Shown in pieces: positions 1 through 6,374 of a DNA stretch of 6,591 nucleotides. How positions within the stretch are numbered: the first letter of the stretch is position 1; each line of letters opens with the position of its first letter. Location of the stretch: the NCBI GenBank assembly GCA_031283515.1, contig JAITBS010000222.1, positions 1-6,591 on the forward strand. The letters are read 5' to 3'. The position numbers were made by a program, and so were the translations under genes. Under the pieces are notes generated by a model that ran no database searches, was not told where the DNA came from, and was given only the letters and a program-made list of their open reading frames with translations. This DNA comes from Planctomycetaceae bacterium. GTDB taxonomy: Bacteria > Planctomycetota > Planctomycetia > Pirellulales > Thermoguttaceae.

Positions 1-147
1 ATGCGTTTTCTCAAACTTGGTATTCGAACCGTTCCGTTTTTACCTTGGCACCCTGATAAACTTGGTGCATGGACTCGCGGCAGAGCATTGCCCAAACTGC
101 CCCAAGAAGGTTCATTCCGTGCATGGTGGGCTGCCAATCGCCATTAG
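1..147 (+). CDS. lutB: LutB-like lactate-utilisation iron-sulfur protein, C-terminal fragment
   Basis: Frame 1 is open from the window edge to a TAG stop at 145-147 and gives 48 residues. The ATG at position 1 is probably an internal Met, since the 5' part lies outside the window. The fragment contains AWTRGRALPKLPQEGSFRAW (residues 23-42), followed by a second Trp. This W-T-x-x-R-x-L-P-x-P-x-x-SFR-x-W pattern is typical of the C-terminal domain of LutB/LldF proteins. In that family LutB acts with LutA and LutC to oxidise L-lactate to pyruvate, through Fe-S clusters in the upstream part not seen here. The gene converges on the large minus-strand gene, 152 bp separating the two stop codons, and a heptanucleotide array starts 16 bp after its stop. 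The identification rests on a short tail, so a different protein ending in a similar way is possible. Confidence 0.62.
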   Translation: MRFLKLGIRTVPFLPWHPDKLGAWTRGRALPKLPQEGSFRAWWAANRH

Positions 148-163
148 AAAATTGATACCATCA

Positions 164-233
164 CTATTCACTCATCACTATTCACTCATCACTATTCACT
201 CTCCACTTATCACTATTCACTATCAACCACTTA
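164..233 (+). repeat. Heptanucleotide tandem array A (10 units, CTATTCA type)
   Basis: Ten consecutive 7-bp units read CTATTCA, CTCATCA, CTATTCA, CTCATCA, CTATTCA, CTCTCCA, CTTATCA, CTATTCA, CTATCAA, CCACTTA. A degenerate unit (ACCATCA, 157-163) may extend it to the left. Units keep perfect 7-bp phase while drifting in sequence. The first six alternate CTATTCA with a CTC-type unit, so a 14-bp dimer seems to have been amplified. The array lies in the convergent gap just after the lutB-like stop. It recalls the heptameric STRR repeats known from filamentous cyanobacteria, but its function is unknown. The same unit family recurs at 5053-5080 and 5127-5175. Confidence 0.85.
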
Positions 234-299
234 TTTTTGTGTCATTGTTTTACTGAATAGATAGAATAAATACTGTTATACAAAATCAATCACTCCGCG

Positions 300-3074
300 T
301 TAATCACTCAGCAACGGAATTGTATAAACCATTGGTTGTCCAACAGGTTGGACAGTACCGACTGGACGGGCACGAACAGTCATCTCCGTAACTCCGCTTC
401 TGATCAACTCTTGTCCGCGACGTACAAGGTAAATATGTTCCACACGCCCCAAACCACTGCGAACCGTTGTTTCCCGCATAGGACGATCTGGAACAATCAG
501 TTGACAAGAATAAGTGTACACATTATCCGTCTCATTGACAAAAGTTTGAGTTACTTCAATATCGCCATTGAAATTTAATTGAGAAGAAAATTTCATGTAC
601 ACATTGCGATCTCCAATTTGAATCTCATCGTACACACTGAATTCTTGCGGATCCGGTCCCTGTATTCTCATGTTAATTTGAATAGGTCTTTGGTCAGTGT
701 TGGCGCGGGCAGTCAGTGAAAGATTGAAAATCCCATTGCCAGCCGCTCCCGCATCCAATGCCAATGTCTGAGTCGGCGGATCAATCACCCAATGACCCGG
801 ACGAGGACTAACCGGCGAAATCTGAGCAGTAATCGGAAATTCCGTGTCATTTTTCATCGAAAACGGAATCGGATTCTTTTGATTGATAAGAGACGGAATC
901 TCCTTGACCCCCAGTTGAAGTCCCAAACGTAAACGGACAACACTCGAAGAAATCCCCGTTATAAAAACAGGTACTGGTGTTACCGGCACAATCTGCTCCC
1001 GTCCTTGTTGTTCCAGCGGAAAATTTTTTCCCCACACATCAAGAACTTCCGGTTCCAATCCAAGATAAAGTATTTCCTTGATCGGTTTTTCCAACGAAGC
1101 ACGATCATTCCAAATCACCATCACCGCCTTACCATTGCCAAGATCAAAATTGTAATTCCGGCTTCGGTTCGGTAAAACAATACTGCCAAGAAATCGCCGT
1201 CTGGAAAGTTGAGCAGCAGTCGTCCGCCAAGGTAAAAAAAGCTCGCTCGGCGTAACATTCGACCGCAATACTCCAGTTTGACTGTCTATCGGTTTGGATA
1301 GGAACAACGCTTCCGCATTAATTTTGCCCCAAACCATTCGACGCACAAGATCTCGAATCCGATCATTCAACTCGTAATCCTGCTCAGGAAGCGGTATCAA
1401 AGAAACAAAACGCCGAATTTTACTTTCAGAGATTTTTGTAAGATATTGTTCAAAATCGTCGGAAGAAAGCGATTCTGCCGAAGTTAACGCCACAAACTCA
1501 TTGACAGAATGTGATACGGTTTGAGCATCAGGCGTGCTAAACCGCTCCGGCAACTCTCGCTCCCAACTCCACGCAAAACCCATCCCCAACCCTAAATCAT
1601 TTCGGTCAAAAGAACGCCGTAAATCCTCAAAATGTTGCGTAAACCCTGGTATTTCTGTAATACTTAAATCGTCATCGCTTGTCCATTGCCAATCCTTGAC
1701 CAGAAGAGCCAAATTTTGAAGAGTCGGCTGAATTGAATCCGACCAAATCGTTGGCGACAGCGAAAAAACCGATGCCGCATTGACAAGACCAAATTGAATT
1801 TTACTACGAATTTCTCTCGGAACCGGATGGAGCAAACCAACAACATGAACTCGGCGTCTGGATAACATGTCACAAAGTTCACTCAGTGCTTGACGTTGTT
1901 TTTCATCGCTATTCGCAAACCATGCCGGAATTTTAAGACGTGAAATTCCTGATTGTGTTAGAAGCGGTAAACGATAATTGATTTCTTCCAATGTCCAACC
2001 GTCAAGATTCCAACCAAATTCACCGCTCGAAATAAACGAACCGGAAGGCATAACAACAAATGTTGATGGTTCCGCATCGCCAAGCGGATCCTCAAAAAAT
2101 ACTCCATCCGGTAATTTGAGATTTTTGACAAACGATTCCGGCGTTAAAATACGAACCCGATAAAAACCAGAAGAAAGAATCGGTAATCCATGCCAAATAG
2201 CCGTTCCCTGAAAAACACGGAATTTATCTATTTCCGAAACAACAAACTGTGAAGCGGGTTTATTACCGACCATAAGTTCGATATCCCGTTTGGCAATGAC
2301 CCGCCCAAACGGGTCTTCAAGAACAAATGTTACAAGATGTTGTGCCGGATCAATCCCTTGAATCCGGCAGCCGATATCAATATTTCGCGGATGAAAAAAA
2401 AGATGATTCTCATTCGGCATTGACAGCGAAACGGTGGGACTTTCCCGAATTTCAACATTGGTAAAATCAACCCTAGCCCCAAAATCCTGACGCTGGGACG
2501 GAATCGCAAGAAGTCCAACCGATATCGTCTGAATTCCCGGCGCATCCGCAACAATAGGCCCAATCACAAGACGCCGCCAACCATTCGTATTCCGAATTTT
2601 TTCCGAAACAACAGTTTGAATCGGTTCGGTGCTGTTCTCGCCGTAAAAAACCAAAAGAATAAAAATATCGTCGTGAACAAAATTGACCGCATCCGCATAA
2701 GCAGAAATCGTATAACTCATTCCAACCCGAATCGGAATTTTCGGAGAAAACACCGCCGCTCCTCCGCCTTCAATATTCATTCGGAGTGAGTAATTACCAA
2801 AATTATTGTTGTTTTGCACATTGGTAATTTCAAGATATTCGGGGAACAAAATTCCCTGATCAATTCCGATTTTTCGTGTCCAGTAATCGGGCCAACCGTC
2901 ATTATTTTCGGCATCGCTGTTCCGGTCAAAAAGACAACGGAAAATCAAACCGCCGGAAGGAGTTTGCCGTGCGATCTGACCCGGCAATAACGGTGAGGTT
3001 TGCGCGAAAGAAATGGTTCCGCTCAAAACAAGAACCATGCCAATAAAGAAAAAATGAAATCGCCGTAAATTCAT
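300..3074 (-). CDS. Large secreted protein: beta-sandwich domain plus putative degenerate TIM-barrel glycosidase-like domain
   Basis: This 924-residue protein belongs to no family I can name. Residues 1-24 form a classical signal peptide: basic MNLRR, a hydrophobic stretch, and a likely cut after SFA before Gln25. That is why I start here rather than at the in-frame TTG at 3218, whose extra 48 codons read through a palindromic repeat. No clear Shine-Dalgarno is seen. Residues 50-64 (FDRNSDAENNDGWPD region) resemble an Asp-rich calcium loop. Residues about 60-212 look like a carbohydrate-binding-style jelly roll, with SLRMNIEGGGAAVFSPKIPI at 96-115, and about 213-345 like a further beta domain. 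Residues about 350-590 resemble a GH-A-type barrel (GEFGWNLDGW 351-360, KIPAWF 381-386), but no convincing catalytic Asn-Glu pair is visible near SDDDLSI (466-472). Residues 610-720 continue the hydrolase-like C-part (LPWRTTA 614-620, VWGK 680-683), and the rest is beta-rich. A carbohydrate role is inference. Confidence 0.8.
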   Translation of the reverse strand: MNLRRFHFFFIGMVLVLSGTISFAQTSPLLPGQIARQTPSGGLIFRCLFDRNSDAENNDGWPDYWTRKIGIDQGILFPEYLEITNVQNNNNFGNYSLRMNIEGGGAAVFSPKIPIRVGMSYTISAYADAVNFVHDDIFILLVFYGENSTEPIQTVVSEKIRNTNGWRRLVIGPIVADAPGIQTISVGLLAIPSQRQDFGARVDFTNVEIRESPTVSLSMPNENHLFFHPRNIDIGCRIQGIDPAQHLVTFVLEDPFGRVIAKRDIELMVGNKPASQFVVSEIDKFRVFQGTAIWHGLPILSSGFYRVRILTPESFVKNLKLPDGVFFEDPLGDAEPSTFVVMPSGSFISSGEFGWNLDGWTLEEINYRLPLLTQSGISRLKIPAWFANSDEKQRQALSELCDMLSRRRVHVVGLLHPVPREIRSKIQFGLVNAASVFSLSPTIWSDSIQPTLQNLALLVKDWQWTSDDDLSITEIPGFTQHFEDLRRSFDRNDLGLGMGFAWSWERELPERFSTPDAQTVSHSVNEFVALTSAESLSSDDFEQYLTKISESKIRRFVSLIPLPEQDYELNDRIRDLVRRMVWGKINAEALFLSKPIDSQTGVLRSNVTPSELFLPWRTTAAQLSRRRFLGSIVLPNRSRNYNFDLGNGKAVMVIWNDRASLEKPIKEILYLGLEPEVLDVWGKNFPLEQQGREQIVPVTPVPVFITGISSSVVRLRLGLQLGVKEIPSLINQKNPIPFSMKNDTEFPITAQISPVSPRPGHWVIDPPTQTLALDAGAAGNGIFNLSLTARANTDQRPIQINMRIQGPDPQEFSVYDEIQIGDRNVYMKFSSQLNFNGDIEVTQTFVNETDNVYTYSCQLIVPDRPMRETTVRSGLGRVEHIYLVRRGQELIRSGVTEMTVRARPVGTVQPVGQPMVYTIPLLSD

Positions 3075-3115
3075 TTTGGTTTGTACACTTTGCACAGTTT
3101 TAAATTGGGTCGTTT

Positions 3116-3192
3116 TAGGAACGCAGGCATCTTGCCGACATGGAATCTTCTGACAATATTTTATTGTTGCGGGTGAGACGCCTGCGTTCCTA
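3116..3192. repeat. 77-bp palindromic element with 13-bp perfect terminal inverted repeats
   Basis: TAGGAACGCAGGC at 3116-3128 is exactly the reverse complement of GCCTGCGTTCCTA at 3180-3192. Pairing continues inward to about 21 positions per arm, with one mismatch and two G-T pairs, leaving a loop of about 35 nt (3137-3171). The element sits 48 bp downstream of the ABC ATPase stop and 41 bp upstream of the large secreted protein's start. Its conceptual translation (CRQDACVP and NAGVSPAT) is of the kind often seen when REP or MITE-like palindromes are mis-annotated as protein, which suggests a dispersed family. No long T-tract follows either arm, so it is not a textbook intrinsic terminator. 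Confidence 0.8.
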
Positions 3193-3240
3193 CAAAAAAA
3201 CCATGCGTTACCGTTCAAAGTAAAGTTACCTGGCTTGTAC

Positions 3241-3963
3241 TTACACGGATTGGGTCAAAACACGGAAACGTTTGTCCAGATCGCTGTCTGATTTGCGAAA
3301 TTCCTCAATAGTTCCATCAAAAACGAGTTTACCGTCATTGATAAAAAGAACACGGGACGCAACCGCTTCAACTTCTTGCAAGATATGTGTTGAGAGTAAG
3401 ACGGTTTTTTCTTTACCGATACGCCGCAAGGTTTCGCGAACATCGTGAATTTGATTTGGGTCTAAACCTGCGGTGGGTTCATCGAGGATTAAGACTTCGG
3501 GTTCGTGCAACAGTGCTTGCGCCATTCCGACACGTTGACGAAAACCTTTCGATAATTTACCGATTGGTTTCCCATAAACCGATTTCAACGCACAGAGTTC
3601 AACAACAACAGCAATCCGTTCACGAAGCCGGTTAGGAGAAAGCCCGCGTGCTTCGCCGAAAAAGTGGAGTAGTGAACGTGGTGTCATATCGGGGTAAAGG
3701 GGACCGTTTTCGGGCAGATAGCCGAGTGTTCGGGAACCGGCGATTCGGTCGGTTGCCATATCATGTCCGGCAATTCGTGCTGTTCCGTGTGTTGCCGCCA
3801 GATAACCGGTTAATAATTTCATGGAAGTACTTTTTCCTGCCCCGTTCGGACCAAGAAATGCCACTACTTCACCTCGTTTGATATCGAAGGAAACATTGTC
3901 AATTGCGGCAAAATCACCGTAATACTTTGTCAAACCAACAGCTTCAATCATTGCCGTACCCAT
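3241..3963 (-). CDS. ABC transporter ATP-binding protein (GldA / ABC-2 type)
   Basis: This 240-residue cytoplasmic nucleotide-binding subunit would couple ATP hydrolysis to a membrane permease. All core motifs are present: Walker A GPNGAGKST (38-46), signature LSKGFRQRVG (137-146), Walker B VLILDEP (157-163), D-loop GLDP (166-169) and H-loop His193. The Q-loop region reads LGYLPENGPLYPDMT (80-94), with Glu85 where most ABC ATPases carry Gln. That YLPE form is typical of GldA-like exporter ATPases, so it is probably not a defect. Met at 3963 is preferred because AAGGAG lies 5 nt upstream. The frame extends to 4035, but the extra 24 residues are not family-like. No permease gene is adjacent: the next gene downstream encodes a secreted protein and the space upstream is non-coding. 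The partner and substrate therefore cannot be named. Confidence 0.93.
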   Translation of the reverse strand: MGTAMIEAVGLTKYYGDFAAIDNVSFDIKRGEVVAFLGPNGAGKSTSMKLLTGYLAATHGTARIAGHDMATDRIAGSRTLGYLPENGPLYPDMTPRSLLHFFGEARGLSPNRLRERIAVVVELCALKSVYGKPIGKLSKGFRQRVGMAQALLHEPEVLILDEPTAGLDPNQIHDVRETLRRIGKEKTVLLSTHILQEVEAVASRVLFINDGKLVFDGTIEEFRKSDSDLDKRFRVLTQSV

Positions 3964-3968
3964 AATTA

Positions 3969-3974
3969 CTCCTT
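3969..3974 (-). promoter_or_regulatory. Shine-Dalgarno site of the ABC ATPase
   Basis: AAGGAG on the minus strand, 5 nt from the ATG at 3961-3963. It decides the start in favour of MGTAMIEA over the longer in-frame Met at 4035 and over the Met four codons further in. Confidence 0.75.
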
Positions 3975-4348
3975 GATTTTCGAAATTTAAAGATAATTGA
4001 TTCAATTTTTTGTACGATACATTGAGCGGAAACAAACGAAGAAATCACGCCGCAATGTAAACCATTCAACAAAAAATATGGTGTTAAAGGTGAAACGTAA
4101 TACTTGAACCGGTTACGGAGAGGCAACCGAATTATCCCGAATAATTTAACCAATCTTGATAACAAATTCAAGGGGGCGGTTTGACAAACTCCAATATTGT
4201 TTGTCCTTGTTTATTTTTTGTAATTATTCAGTGGAATCTTCATACGCTGAAAGTCCGCAGATTGCACAGATTTTCACAGAAAAAAACTGCGAACCTCTGC
4301 GTAATCTGCGGACCAAAAAGCTGCTGAATAATGACTGGTAAAGCATCA
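3975..4348. other. Intergenic region between rimI and the ABC ATPase gene
   Basis: I see no convincing gene here on either strand. The short open frames lack recognisable motifs, and two of them read through the repeat at 4253-4313. Besides that repeat there are small dyads: AACCGGTT at 4107-4114, AATTAT/ATAATT around a 5-nt loop at 4130-4146, and GTTTG-A-CAAAC at 4179-4189. Upstream of the ATPase on the minus strand, TTGAAT (4166-4171) and TAAATT (4143-4148) are spaced 17 nt apart, a weak sigma-70-like pair of four matches in six each. None of this is strong enough for a firm promoter call. Confidence 0.4.
4253..4313. repeat. 61-bp hairpin repeat (GTCCGCAGATT inverted ends)
   Basis: GTCCGCAGATT (4253-4263) is the perfect reverse complement of AATCTGCGGAC (4303-4313). 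With two non-Watson-Crick positions, pairing extends to 18 positions per arm (4253-4270 with 4296-4313). The sequence is built from variations on CTGCG, CAGATT and CACAGA, a style I know from dispersed intergenic repeats in many bacterial genomes. It begins 35 bp after the rimI stop and could fold at the 3' end of that transcript. Only a short TTT follows the stem on the minus strand, so terminator activity is uncertain. Confidence 0.7.
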
Positions 4349-4903
4349 TTATCCGGCAATTTTTGTTGTGATACGGTTTGAAGGGACAAATGTTGAATCT
4401 GAATGACCAGACAATCGAGGCAATCGGTATTGAAGAACATAAGCGTCTTCATTCATGTCATCGTAAAAATTTTTAATAACCACCGTTGCCCGAAAACCAA
4501 AAGCCCGAAAAAAAACTAATGCCTGAAGATTCGTCTCACGAACTTCAAGAACAATTCGGCTGCGACGTTGATTGATTAATTTACTGACGAGTTTCTGAAC
4601 CATTTGACCGGCAACTCCACGCCGTCGAAATTCCGGTATTGTTGCGATATTCAAAAGATGAATCCGATTCTTCGGAACTTCGTAAATCATAAAACCAACA
4701 ACTCGTCCTTCATATTCGGCAACCATGCCAATACAGTTTCGTTGTCGTAAACAATGAATAAAGTCATCCTCTTTCCAAGGAAATTCAAAACAAGACTGCT
4801 CAATTGCTAAGACTTCAGGAAAATCCCGACGAACCATCCAACGAACATAAACATTGATATTTTTATTGTCTTTGTTTTGATTACCATTGTCTTGCAAATT
4901 CAT
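4349..4903 (-). CDS. rimI: Ribosomal-protein-alanine N-acetyltransferase-like GNAT protein (RimI)
   Basis: This 184-residue GNAT-fold enzyme would transfer acetyl from acetyl-CoA to a protein N-terminus, ribosomal protein S18 in E. coli. Residues 20-160 cover the domain: SCFEFPWKEDDF (37-48) is the RimI-type N-terminal motif, NIATIPEFRRRGVAG (85-99) holds the acetyl-CoA pyrophosphate loop, and LEVRETN (119-125) carries Glu120, matching the E. coli catalytic Glu. FFRAFGF (131-137) aligns with LYESLGF, so the usual catalytic Tyr is Phe132. DEDAY-like NEDAYVLQYRL (151-161) closes the fold. A hydrophilic N-terminal stretch (residues 1-17, Asn-rich) and a C-terminal tail (162-184) are additions to the bacterial core of about 150 residues. 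The start is fixed by GGAGG 8 nt upstream; an upstream in-frame Met at 4936 lies before that site. S18 specificity is inferred from family resemblance. Confidence 0.88.
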   Translation of the reverse strand: MNLQDNGNQNKDNKNINVYVRWMVRRDFPEVLAIEQSCFEFPWKEDDFIHCLRQRNCIGMVAEYEGRVVGFMIYEVPKNRIHLLNIATIPEFRRRGVAGQMVQKLVSKLINQRRSRIVLEVRETNLQALVFFRAFGFRATVVIKNFYDDMNEDAYVLQYRLPRLSGHSDSTFVPSNRITTKIAG

Positions 4904-4911
4904 TCTAAAAA

Positions 4912-4916
4912 CCTCC
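4912..4916 (-). promoter_or_regulatory. Shine-Dalgarno site of rimI
   Basis: GGAGG on the minus strand, 8 nt from the ATG at 4901-4903. It lies inside the reading frame extension that begins at 4936, so it argues for the shorter protein. Confidence 0.75.
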
Positions 4917-5052
4917 ACAATAAATCGGATAGCCAAAACCGAATCAACTCCTTATCGGTTTCCCATAAAATAATAAAAATGCCGCTGAAACAGCACTAAA
5001 AGTAAGATTACCAAATTTCTTGAAAATCTCCAATACGAAAAAACAAAAAAAG

Positions 5053-5080
5053 TGAATAGTGAGTAGTTGAGAGTGGAAAG
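5053..5080 (-). repeat. Heptanucleotide tandem array B (4 units, inverted)
   Basis: On the minus strand this reads CTTTCCA, CTCTCAA, CTACTCA, CTATTCA: four units in perfect 7-bp phase of the same family as the arrays at 164-233 and 5127-5175, but in the opposite orientation. It forms the left arm of a dyad whose right arm is the seven-unit array. Confidence 0.75.
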
Positions 5081-5094
5081 TTCGTATTCGGATG

Positions 5095-5106
5095 CAAAAC
5101 GTTTTG
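5095..5106. repeat. 12-bp perfect palindrome at the centre of the inverted arrays
   Basis: CAAAACGTTTTG is self-complementary and lies near the symmetry centre between arrays B and C. It is nested inside a second short inverted pair, CGGAT (5089-5093) and ATCCG (5113-5117). Together these make a three-layer dyad centred near position 5103. Confidence 0.7.
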
Positions 5107-5126
5107 GTTATAATCCGCCTGCGACA

Positions 5127-5175
5127 CTATCAACTACCAACTATTCACTATCAACTATTCACTATTCACTATCAA
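5127..5175 (+). repeat. Heptanucleotide tandem array C (7 units)
   Basis: Seven consecutive units read CTATCAA, CTACCAA, CTATTCA, CTATCAA, CTATTCA, CTATTCA, CTATCAA, followed by a slipped CTACTATTCA. Unit length is constant and only two or three inner positions vary. The array ends about 15 bp from the aminotransferase stop codon. In an aminotransferase transcript its complement would come first and array B second, and about 21 of 28 positions could pair in register, giving a long imperfect stem just after the stop. Confidence 0.85.
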
Positions 5176-5189
5176 CTACTATTCAGGTT

Positions 5190-6299
5190 TTATTTCTTTG
5201 CTAATTTTTTGAACGCTTCAATAGCTCGTTGAATTGTTGTTTCGGTTGCGGAATAAGAGATACGAAAATGAGTGTCTTTCCGGCTGAAAACATTGCCCGG
5301 TATAATCAACATGGAGTGTTCTGTGATGGCTTTTTCGACAAATTCCGAAGCAGTTCCCCACGGAGTTTTGGGAAACATATAAAATGCCCCTTCCGGCTTG
5401 TTGATTTCGTAGTCCTCTTTGAGTGCGTTGTAAAGTATATCACGGCGTTTACGGTAACTCTCAATTTGCGGAGTCATGTCCACTTCCAAAGCCGTTAATG
5501 CCCCAAGTTGACCAACATGCGGAGAACAAACAAATGTATATTGCTGGAATTTGAGCATCTGCTCAATTAATTCCTTCGGACCGTGTACGTAACCCACTCG
5601 CCAACCCGGCATTCCGTGTGACTTACTAAAACCGTCCATGACCAATGTATTCGGGTTGTACTCTGCCGGAGACACAAACTCCTGATAACAAAACGTTTTG
5701 TAAATTTCATCACTAATAAGTAGAATATTGTGACGATTAGCAAGTTCGGCAATTGCCTTGACTTCGTCGCGGGTTGCCACTTTACCGCTCGGATTCGCCG
5801 GAGAATTTAAGATAATCACCTTCGTTTTCGGCGTAATCGCATCCTCCAAACGTTGAATATCGTACTGAAAATAAGGGTACGTATCCGCCGCAACCGGTAC
5901 ACCGCCGGTCATTCGCACCAAAGCGTCATACATGACAAAATACGGGTCAAAAAAAATAACTTCGTCACCCGGATTAACCGTAACCAGTAACGCCAGAACA
6001 AGTGCTCCACTGGTTCCGCTGGCAATAAAGACTGACCGGTCTGAATGACCGTATTGAACGTCAATCCGTTGTTGAAGTGTCTCTCGCAAAACCGCAAGAC
6101 CTTGTGTCGGTGTATAACCGCTTTTAGCAGAGTTGATAGCGTCAATCATACTTTGCCGCACAGTTTCCGGTACATCAAAATCCGGTTGACCAATCGAAAG
6201 ATTGATAGGGTTCTGAAGTTTAGCCGCCAAATCAAACACTTTCCGAATACCGGATGCTTCAAATGTTCCGGCACGCTGCGAAATCCAATGTGAGGTCAT
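5190..6299 (-). CDS. Pyridoxal-phosphate-dependent aminotransferase, fold type I (class I/II)
   Basis: This 369-residue cytoplasmic enzyme would move an amino group between an amino acid and a 2-oxo acid. The family pattern is complete: SGIRKVFDLAAKLQNPINLS (16-35) and IGQPDFDVP (36-44) at the N-terminus, GYTPTQG (61-67), cofactor-contacting ASGTSGAL (93-100), NSPANPSGK (165-173) with Asn169, SDEIY (196-200) with Asp197 and Tyr200, Schiff-base Lys226 in FSKSHGMPGWR (224-234), and Arg346 in HFRISYS (344-350) for the substrate carboxylate. Length is near the low end for the aspartate aminotransferase-like group. The sequence does not fix the amino-acid substrate. The ATG at 6299 gives a natural family N-terminus although no Shine-Dalgarno precedes it. 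A 286-bp repeat-filled gap follows, so cotranscription with rimI is not obvious. Confidence 0.93.
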   Translation of the reverse strand: MTSHWISQRAGTFEASGIRKVFDLAAKLQNPINLSIGQPDFDVPETVRQSMIDAINSAKSGYTPTQGLAVLRETLQQRIDVQYGHSDRSVFIASGTSGALVLALLVTVNPGDEVIFFDPYFVMYDALVRMTGGVPVAADTYPYFQYDIQRLEDAITPKTKVIILNSPANPSGKVATRDEVKAIAELANRHNILLISDEIYKTFCYQEFVSPAEYNPNTLVMDGFSKSHGMPGWRVGYVHGPKELIEQMLKFQQYTFVCSPHVGQLGALTALEVDMTPQIESYRKRRDILYNALKEDYEINKPEGAFYMFPKTPWGTASEFVEKAITEHSMLIIPGNVFSRKDTHFRISYSATETTIQRAIEAFKKLAKK

Positions 6300-6326
6300 A
6301 GTAAAATCAATGGTAAAATTTTTGTT

Positions 6327-6343
6327 CGCCTATGCACAAGGCG
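6327..6343 (-). promoter_or_regulatory. Small hairpin in the aminotransferase leader
   Basis: CGCCT (6327-6331) and AGGCG (6339-6343) form a 5-bp GC-rich stem with a 7-nt loop in otherwise very AT-rich leader, 27 nt upstream of the start codon. No T-tract follows, so it is a candidate leader structure only. It may be chance. Confidence 0.3.
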
Positions 6344-6374
6344 GTTGTTGGTAAAAAAGTAAAAATTTAAAAAG

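Noticed and set aside
164..233. CRISPR array
   Set aside because: The units are 7 bp and directly adjacent, with no spacers, and no cas gene is nearby.
17..256. 79-residue plus-strand open frame
   Set aside because: It overlaps the LutB-like C-terminus in another frame, and its Ser/Leu/Ile/His-rich second half is merely a translation of the heptanucleotide array.
1664..1882. Minus-strand 72-residue frame inside the large gene, and similar overlapping frames elsewhere
   Set aside because: These are shadows in alternative frames of a clearly coding gene, with no start signal or motif of their own.
3116..3192. Intrinsic terminator of the ABC ATPase gene
   Set aside because: The stem is strong but the loop is about 35 nt and no run of T follows on the minus strand; a repeat element fits better.
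3075..3218. 48-codon N-terminal extension of the large secreted protein, starting at TTG
   Set aside because: It reads through the 77-bp palindromic repeat and would bury the clear signal peptide that starts at 3074.
3944..4171. 75-residue minus-strand open frame upstream of the ABC ATPase
   Set aside because: It overlaps the ATPase's Shine-Dalgarno and first codons in another frame, has no Shine-Dalgarno of its own and no recognisable motif.
4143..4171. Sigma-70-like promoter for the ABC ATPase (TTGAAT, 17 nt, TAAATT)
   Set aside because: Only four of six matches in each box, about 180 nt from the start, in AT-rich DNA where such pairs are common.
4240..4452. Small gene on either strand across the 4253-4313 hairpin
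   Set aside because: The translations are dictated by the inverted repeat, lack any domain and overlap the rimI end.
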